Shown in pieces: positions 53,848 to 58,012 of a stretch of 58,012 bases of DNA. The translations under genes were made by a program, and so were the position numbers. Where the stretch lies: NCBI RefSeq assembly GCF_018402175.1, contig NZ_JAGYJK010000015.1:1-58012 (forward strand), in the 5' to 3' direction. This stretch comes from Yoonia sp. (lineage in GTDB: Bacteria > Pseudomonadota > Alphaproteobacteria > Rhodobacterales > Rhodobacteraceae). Every line of letters starts with the position of its first letter. The stretch's first letter is position 1. The notes under the pieces were generated by a model. It searched no databases. It had not been told where the DNA came from and saw nothing but the letters and a program-made list of their open reading frames with translations.

Positions 53848-55349
53848 ACGCGCAAGACAAACCCCAAGAACAACCATTCACGCCTGAAGGGCCGCAACCT
53901 TTGCTGCGCGAAATCGCCCTTGGTGCCCCGTATCCGGTGGAAGCGCTCGGGCCGCTGCGCGCGGCTGTGCAAGCGGTGCAAGGCATGACGCAAGCCCCGG
54001 TGGCAATCCCTGCGCAATCTGCGCTGGCTGTTGCATCGCTGGCCGTGCAAGGCTTTGCTAATGTGGAAACACTGGGCGGCACGCACCCAGTGTCGCTTTA
54101 CGCCCTAACCATAGCCCGAAGCGGCGAACGCAAAAGCGCCTGCGACGCGCCCCTTATGGCCGGGCTGCGCGACCATGAACGTGAACAAGCCAAGGCCCAG
54201 CGCGACGAAATGGAAAGCTGGCGGAACAAGCACGCGCTTTGGAAAGGCGAACGTGACCGCATTCTTTCGGAAGCCCGCAAAGGCAAAGGCGAAAAGCGCA
54301 CGGCGGCACAAGCCGATCTGGAAGCGCTCGGGGCAGAACCGGAAGCCCCGCCTTCCGCTGACCGAACCGTGACCGAACCAACCTTTGAAGGGCTGACAAA
54401 GCTTTTCGCGCACGGACAACCCAGCCTCGGGCTTTTCTCGGATGAAGGCGGGCAATTCTTGGGCGGGCACGCAATGAATAGCGAAAACCGCCAGAAAACG
54501 CTGGCCGCATTCAATGACCTTTGGCAAGGCAATGCGATAAGGCGCACGCGCTCGGGGGATGGGCACGCGACGCTATACGGGCGACGGCTGGCGGTGCATC
54601 TGATGGTGCAACCCGGCGTGGCGCGCGGCTTTCTGGCCGATCCGCTGGCGGCTGACACGGGCTTTGTGGGCCGCTTTCTTATCTGCGAACCGCCCAGCGC
54701 TATCGGAACCCGCATGCAAGCGAACTCCACGCGCGATGACATGGCGCTGGAAAGCTTTGGCGCTCGCTTGCGAGACATCCTCGACACGCCCATGCCAATG
54801 GACGCCGAAACCCGCGAACTCAAACCGCGAATGCTGGAACTGGCCCCCGACGCCCGCACGCTGCTGGTGGCATTTTCTGACGCTATTGAGCGGGCACAAG
54901 CCCCCGGTGGGGATCTGGCCCATATCACGGGCACGGCTTCAAAGGCGGCGGAGCAAGCGGCGCGCATCGCGGGCGTGCTGACCCTATGGCGCGACCTTCA
55001 CGCCCCGCAAGTGCAGCCGGGCGAAATGGCAAACGGAATTGACCTTGCGCAATTCTATCTGGCCGAAGCTTCACGGCTTGCAAGCGCTGCTGTGGTATCG
55101 GCTGAAATCGACCGGGCCGAAACCTTGCGGCGGTGGCTGATGAAAAGGTGGCCGGAGAGTGAAATCATGTTGCGCGAGGTGGTGCGGCATGGCCCCAACT
55201 CTTTACGCGAGAGCCCGAAGGCGCGGGCCGCGCTAAGCATTCTCGAAAAGCACGGATGGCTTGTGCCGCTCGAAGCCGGAACGGTGGTGCGTGGTGCAGC
55301 CCGGACCGAAGCTTGGTTAATCGTGAAGGCGGCGGACCATGTGGTTTGA
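53844..55349 (+). CDS. DUF3987 domain protein of the integrative element
   Basis: A 501-residue protein of the DUF3987 (YfjI-like) family that follows Toprim primases in phages and integrative elements and is taken to be a replication or helicase-like protein. Typical regions are LSLYALTIARSGERKSACDAPLMAGL (here VSLYALTIARSGERKS, about 84-99), LGLFSDEGGQFLGGHAMN and RLAVHLMVQPGVA. A lysine/glutamate-rich coiled segment covers about 115-165. It appears complete. Confidence 0.87.
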   Translation: MNAQDKPQEQPFTPEGPQPLLREIALGAPYPVEALGPLRAAVQAVQGMTQAPVAIPAQSALAVASLAVQGFANVETLGGTHPVSLYALTIARSGERKSACDAPLMAGLRDHEREQAKAQRDEMESWRNKHALWKGERDRILSEARKGKGEKRTAAQADLEALGAEPEAPPSADRTVTEPTFEGLTKLFAHGQPSLGLFSDEGGQFLGGHAMNSENRQKTLAAFNDLWQGNAIRRTRSGDGHATLYGRRLAVHLMVQPGVARGFLADPLAADTGFVGRFLICEPPSAIGTRMQANSTRDDMALESFGARLRDILDTPMPMDAETRELKPRMLELAPDARTLLVAFSDAIERAQAPGGDLAHITGTASKAAEQAARIAGVLTLWRDLHAPQVQPGEMANGIDLAQFYLAEASRLASAAVVSAEIDRAETLRRWLMKRWPESEIMLREVVRHGPNSLRESPKARAALSILEKHGWLVPLEAGTVVRGAARTEAWLIVKAADHVV

Positions 55350-55440
55350 TGCACGCGCTAAGCTGGCCGGAATCGCGGGGCAACCCCCTGCGACTTCCGC
55401 GACAACTGCGACACAAACCCCAACTGCGTGCCTCGCGTAA
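55339..55440 (+). CDS. 33-codon ORF, probably a truncated element gene
   Basis: Starting inside the end of the DUF3987 gene, this frame encodes MWFDARAKLAGIAGQPPATS followed by an Ala/Thr-rich tail and stops at 55440. Small genes with this beginning and an ATPATPAT-like stretch usually follow DUF3987 genes in related elements, but are longer. The present copy is likely cut short. Its function is unknown. Confidence 0.45.
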   Translation: MWFDARAKLAGIAGQPPATSATTATQTPTACLA

Positions 55441-55620
55441 AAGTTGCTTGATAACGCCGAGGGGCTCATCACAATGGCGCTGGCGGCCTGCCCACCCGAC
55501 CCCTCATCGGTGGTCACAGGCCCAATCTTGCGCCGCAGGTGAAAAAGGCAGCTTTGCTGTCACGGGGCGGCTCTGGGGCTAGCCAGACCAGTTCTGCCAC
55601 AGTCGATTAGCCCATGATGC

Positions 55621-55998
55621 CTACTCGCAGTCCTGATAGTTAGACTCCATACAAACACGCGCTCGGCGCTGTGCCTCGGATATATCGGCTACGGTCATCC
55701 TCTTTTCTAAAAATGCTCGAGCCTCAACTGCGTTCTCATGTCCATTTGCAGCAGCGATATTTGCCCACATGTGCGCCATGACATAGTCCTGCGGCACGCC
55801 ATGACCGTTGAGATACATTAAGCCAAGATAGTATTGCGCATAGGCATTACTTTGCTCGGCCAGCGGTTTCCACACTCGCATCGCGGAGGCATTGTCGCCG
55901 CTTAAATACGCAGCTAATCCAGCATCAACATCCTGCGCCACACTTGGAAGCGGTGCCAACGGCAGCAACATGGCGACAAATATTGCTTTGGTTCTCAT
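55621..55998 (-). CDS. SEL1-like repeat protein, secreted
   Basis: A 125-residue protein with a signal peptide (MRTKAIFVAMLLPLAPLPSVAQ). Two SEL1-type repeats follow: AGLAAYLSGDNASAMRVWKPLAEQ and AYAQYYLGLMYLNGHGVPQDYVMAHMWANIAAANGH (about 50-90). The C-terminus has two cysteines (VCMESNYQDC). It is probably a periplasmic adaptor. It looks like cargo of the integrated element, as it lies among phage-type genes. Confidence 0.82.
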   Translation of the reverse strand: MRTKAIFVAMLLPLAPLPSVAQDVDAGLAAYLSGDNASAMRVWKPLAEQSNAYAQYYLGLMYLNGHGVPQDYVMAHMWANIAAANGHENAVEARAFLEKRMTVADISEAQRRARVCMESNYQDCE

Positions 55999-56284
55999 GG
56001 CAGATCTTTCTCTTTGCTTTCGTTCTCAACCTAACATTCAAGCCTGCATCCTCTTAGGCTGTCGCCTTGTCTCAAAGAACGCGGCCATGGTCGCGCTGTC
56101 GATGCTGTCGCAAGTGTCGCGACTGTCGCAACGCCCGCCCGCCCGCAACCACTCCAAGCGTGCCCTGTTCGAGGTGAAGCTTTTACACCGCCTGCGGGAT
56201 ACCCCACAGTTCAATTTCACAAACAGAGAAATTTATTCTGCCGAGCAAGAAAAATTCCGCTGAGCGCATTACTTGCCGTACATC
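55999..56284. other. Gap between the SEL1-like and terminase-like genes
   Basis: About 285 bp. A short TGTCGC-rich repeated patch (about 56096-56135) is visible, which on the minus strand would encode an Ala/Thr-rich stretch (VATVATLATAST). This suggests remnant element DNA rather than an intact gene. Confidence 0.35.
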
Positions 56285-56716
56285 CTAATCTACATCCACG
56301 AATCCGAACCGTACCAGCCTATCTCTGATTTCTTGCTCGATCATCGCCACCGAGCGTTCCTGCGTCGTGATTTCAACCTTGTCAGTGAACATGCCGAGGT
56401 GACGCCCTATAAGCTCCAACGCCCGCACACGGGTGCTATCGGTCTTCGCCTCCAGTGCCTCATGCTCAAGCCGCTCTAGGACGGCCTCTGCGTGACTGAG
56501 CCGCAACATGCGCCGTTCCTCCTCTTGCTCGGCCCTTAACTCCGAGACCCTTAGAGCCACCTTGGGGTTTGTCGCGAGGCGGCATGATTCCACCCATACG
56601 CTCTCGGGCTTCATGCCATCGGCATCATAGGCCTGTCGGTAGGCAGTGGTCGCGGGAATGCCGTCGACAATGCCGAGGGCGAACGCGTTCTGTTTTGCAG
56701 TGAGCTGGGCTGACAT
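56285..56716 (-). CDS. Terminase-small-subunit-like protein
   Basis: A 143-residue protein. The N-terminal LTAKQNAFALGIVDGIPATTAYRQAYDADGM with CRLATNPKVALRVSELRAE is the DNA-binding helix-turn-helix pattern of phage terminase small subunits. The second half is a long charged helix or coiled coil (about 60-110, RAEQEEERRMLRLSHAEAVLERLEHEALEAK). No large terminase is adjacent in the window. It is probably a prophage remnant or an element-borne DNA-binding protein. Confidence 0.75.
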   Translation of the reverse strand: MSAQLTAKQNAFALGIVDGIPATTAYRQAYDADGMKPESVWVESCRLATNPKVALRVSELRAEQEEERRMLRLSHAEAVLERLEHEALEAKTDSTRVRALELIGRHLGMFTDKVEITTQERSVAMIEQEIRDRLVRFGFVDVD

Positions 56717-56739
56717 AAATCTTGCTCATAACTAGTTTC

Positions 56740-56766
56740 AATAATGTAATATTATTACATTATTGT
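56740..56766. promoter_or_regulatory. AT-rich perfect palindrome
   Basis: CAATAATGTAAT (56740-56751) and ATTACATTATTG (56755-56766) are perfect 12-bp inverted arms with a 3-nt loop. It sits 24 bp upstream of the terminase-like start and faces the secreted ClpP-like gene on the other side, where an operator for a divergent pair would lie. Confidence 0.55.
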
Positions 56767-56933
56767 TCTTTTACTCAAGCCTATTATTCGGATCGTAAAA
56801 GTTGGCGTTCCTCACGAGCAAGCCGAACGCCAGTAGCCGATGTTCGGGAAGCAGCTCAGGCAAGAAAAAGCTTGCTCAGCGGGCAGTCTCTGGTGAATTT
56901 AATGCCAGACGGAAGCAAACTTGGAGAACTTCG

Positions 56934-57962
56934 ATGAACAGGCTTCGAGCGCTCGCACTTCTCTTCGTTGCCGCTGTCGTCACTCCAAGCGCCGCTAGAC
57001 CTGCCGAAATCACATACAGATGTTCCACAGATCGATGTGCAATTCAGCTCAAAGGAGACATCGAAGAACGTGATTTCGAGAAGTTTAGGAATGTTGTTGA
57101 GGAGATTAACAGCACTGGCCTACCGGTTTCTTCTCTAAACCTGTTATCTCGGGGAGGAAACGTTTCTGAGGCAATGAGAATAGGTAGGTTAGTTAGGTCA
57201 TCGTTGATTTTCGCCCGAACTCCCGAAAATGCTATTACTCAAGCTATTTATGATGCAGGTATCAACCGACAACCAAGTGAGGAAGTTCATAATAAAATAG
57301 TTATGCGCTTATATAAAGATGGATTGATTTCGCGAGAAGGTTGGGAACTTGCCGGATACTTTGTTGGTACCATGACAGATCGCAGGCAGATCAGCAATTC
57401 AAGACAGTTGGTTGATATAGCAACCGATCACGGGTGGGATGTATCATTTGATACTGATGCAATGTGCGCGTCAGCATGCGCTCTTATTGCTGTATCTGCT
57501 GTGCGAAGGTCTGGCGGGCCAGTTGGCTTACATCACATATACGTTGAGAACAAAGATATTGATTTTAGCGATCTAAACAGCGTTTTGAGTTCTGGCACTA
57601 GTAAGGTTTCAAGCTTTCTGACAGAGATGCGCGCGCCCTCCAGTTTTCTGGACATTATGGTCTCCACACCCTCGCAAGAAATGGAGTGGTTTGATTTGCC
57701 GCCCTATGATCCAATATATCAAGAATTTAAAGAAGCGCGATGCCCGGGACTAACTAGTATGGAAGCTGAAGTTTTTTGGAAACTAAAAGTGCTGAGAGAT
57801 AATTCACGGTATACAGACACAAACGGAAATACAATAAGGCGTAATTTATCAAACGCCGAGTTGCGCTACTTGACCCAATTAGAGGCGCGCTTTGAAAATT
57901 CTCATGATTGCAAATCTGACCTTGACGTCAGCACTTGGCGGAAAGCTCAAGGACTAGATTAG
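56934..57962 (+). CDS. Secreted ClpP/crotonase-like protein (COG3904 type)
   Basis: A 342-residue protein with a signal peptide (MNRLRALALLFVAAVVTPSAARPAE). LNLLSRGGNVSEAMRIGRLVR (about 68-88) and CASACALIAVSAVRRSGGPVGLHHIYVE (about 181-208) match the two halves of the ClpP/crotonase-like fold of COG3904-type periplasmic proteins; the Ser in CASAC would be the nucleophile. About 90 helical residues separate the halves. I chose the ATG at 56934 behind GGAGAACT. The gene is clearly more AT-rich than the core genes, a sign of transfer. Its substrate is unknown. Confidence 0.75.
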   Translation: MNRLRALALLFVAAVVTPSAARPAEITYRCSTDRCAIQLKGDIEERDFEKFRNVVEEINSTGLPVSSLNLLSRGGNVSEAMRIGRLVRSSLIFARTPENAITQAIYDAGINRQPSEEVHNKIVMRLYKDGLISREGWELAGYFVGTMTDRRQISNSRQLVDIATDHGWDVSFDTDAMCASACALIAVSAVRRSGGPVGLHHIYVENKDIDFSDLNSVLSSGTSKVSSFLTEMRAPSSFLDIMVSTPSQEMEWFDLPPYDPIYQEFKEARCPGLTSMEAEVFWKLKVLRDNSRYTDTNGNTIRRNLSNAELRYLTQLEARFENSHDCKSDLDVSTWRKAQGLD

Positions 57963-58012
57963 AGTGCCGGAGCTGAAGATAATACCGAGCGTGTCCTGCC
58001 GTTGGTTTGAGC

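Noticed and set aside
56038..56220. 60-codon minus-strand frame with an Ala/Thr-coding patch in another frame
   Set aside because: No ribosome binding site or family match; the repeated TGTCGC patch may only be a remnant of an element gene.
1..58012. CRISPR array
   Set aside because: No regularly spaced direct repeats with unique spacers were seen anywhere in the window.

Overview
The window looks like chromosomal DNA of an alphaproteobacterium of the order Rhodobacterales (Roseobacter-type). The pointers are a phosphatidylcholine synthase, the GcrA cell-cycle regulator, an imuA-imuB-dnaE2 cassette behind a GAAC-N7-GAAC LexA box, an epimerase gene followed by a DUF1467 gene, a DUF6455 protein, high GC content, and short intergenic repeats of a kind I recall from this order. 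Genus and species cannot be read from the sequence.

Left accessory region (1-5420). A large unrecognised gene on the minus strand runs off the left edge (1967 to beyond 1). It is followed by a compact plus-strand module of four genes, each overlapping the next by ATGA: a small protein, a DUF2924 protein, a serine recombinase and an HTH-like protein. A 9-bp inverted repeat lies just upstream of the module. After about 640 bp of unassignable DNA comes tRNA-Ser(GCT), whose 3' end faces the accessory region.

Core, first part (5567-20512). An SOS-type mutagenesis cassette (imuA, imuB, dnaE2) is followed by a minus-strand oxidoreductase-MarR pair with a repeated operator-like palindrome. Next is a LysR regulator with a plus-strand operon of hyuA, hyuB, a FOXRED1-like FAD oxidoreductase and an NAD-dependent sugar dehydrogenase-like gene. 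Two tandem YdcZ-type membrane proteins follow.

Core, second part (20830-52703). This is mostly housekeeping: rpsD, hisC, tyrA, ileS, pcs, xerC with a DUF484 gene, fsa, priA, tdk, an arsH-like gene, a FabH-like gene, carB, aspS, a response regulator, methylmalonyl-CoA epimerase with a DUF1467 gene, EI24 and nitroreductase genes, a deacetylase with a small partner, an M48 lipoprotein, hemolysin III, small secreted proteins, rimO, gcrA, an ABC-2 permease and an EamA transporter. Several small repeat families sit between these genes. One type consists of a hairpin with variable arms directly abutting a conserved GCCTCCGGCGGG module, and one copy lies in frame inside ileS.

Right accessory region (52704-58012). 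A decayed integrative element begins with a P4-type integrase whose catalytic half is missing. It is fused by an apparent deletion to the Toprim end of a primase gene. A DUF3987 gene, a 33-codon remnant, a SEL1-like secreted protein, a terminase-small-subunit-like gene and an AT-richer gene for a secreted ClpP/crotonase-like protein follow. No complete new system is obvious. The best candidates for new biology are the unknown protein at the left edge, the hairpin-module repeat family, and the secreted protein at the right edge.
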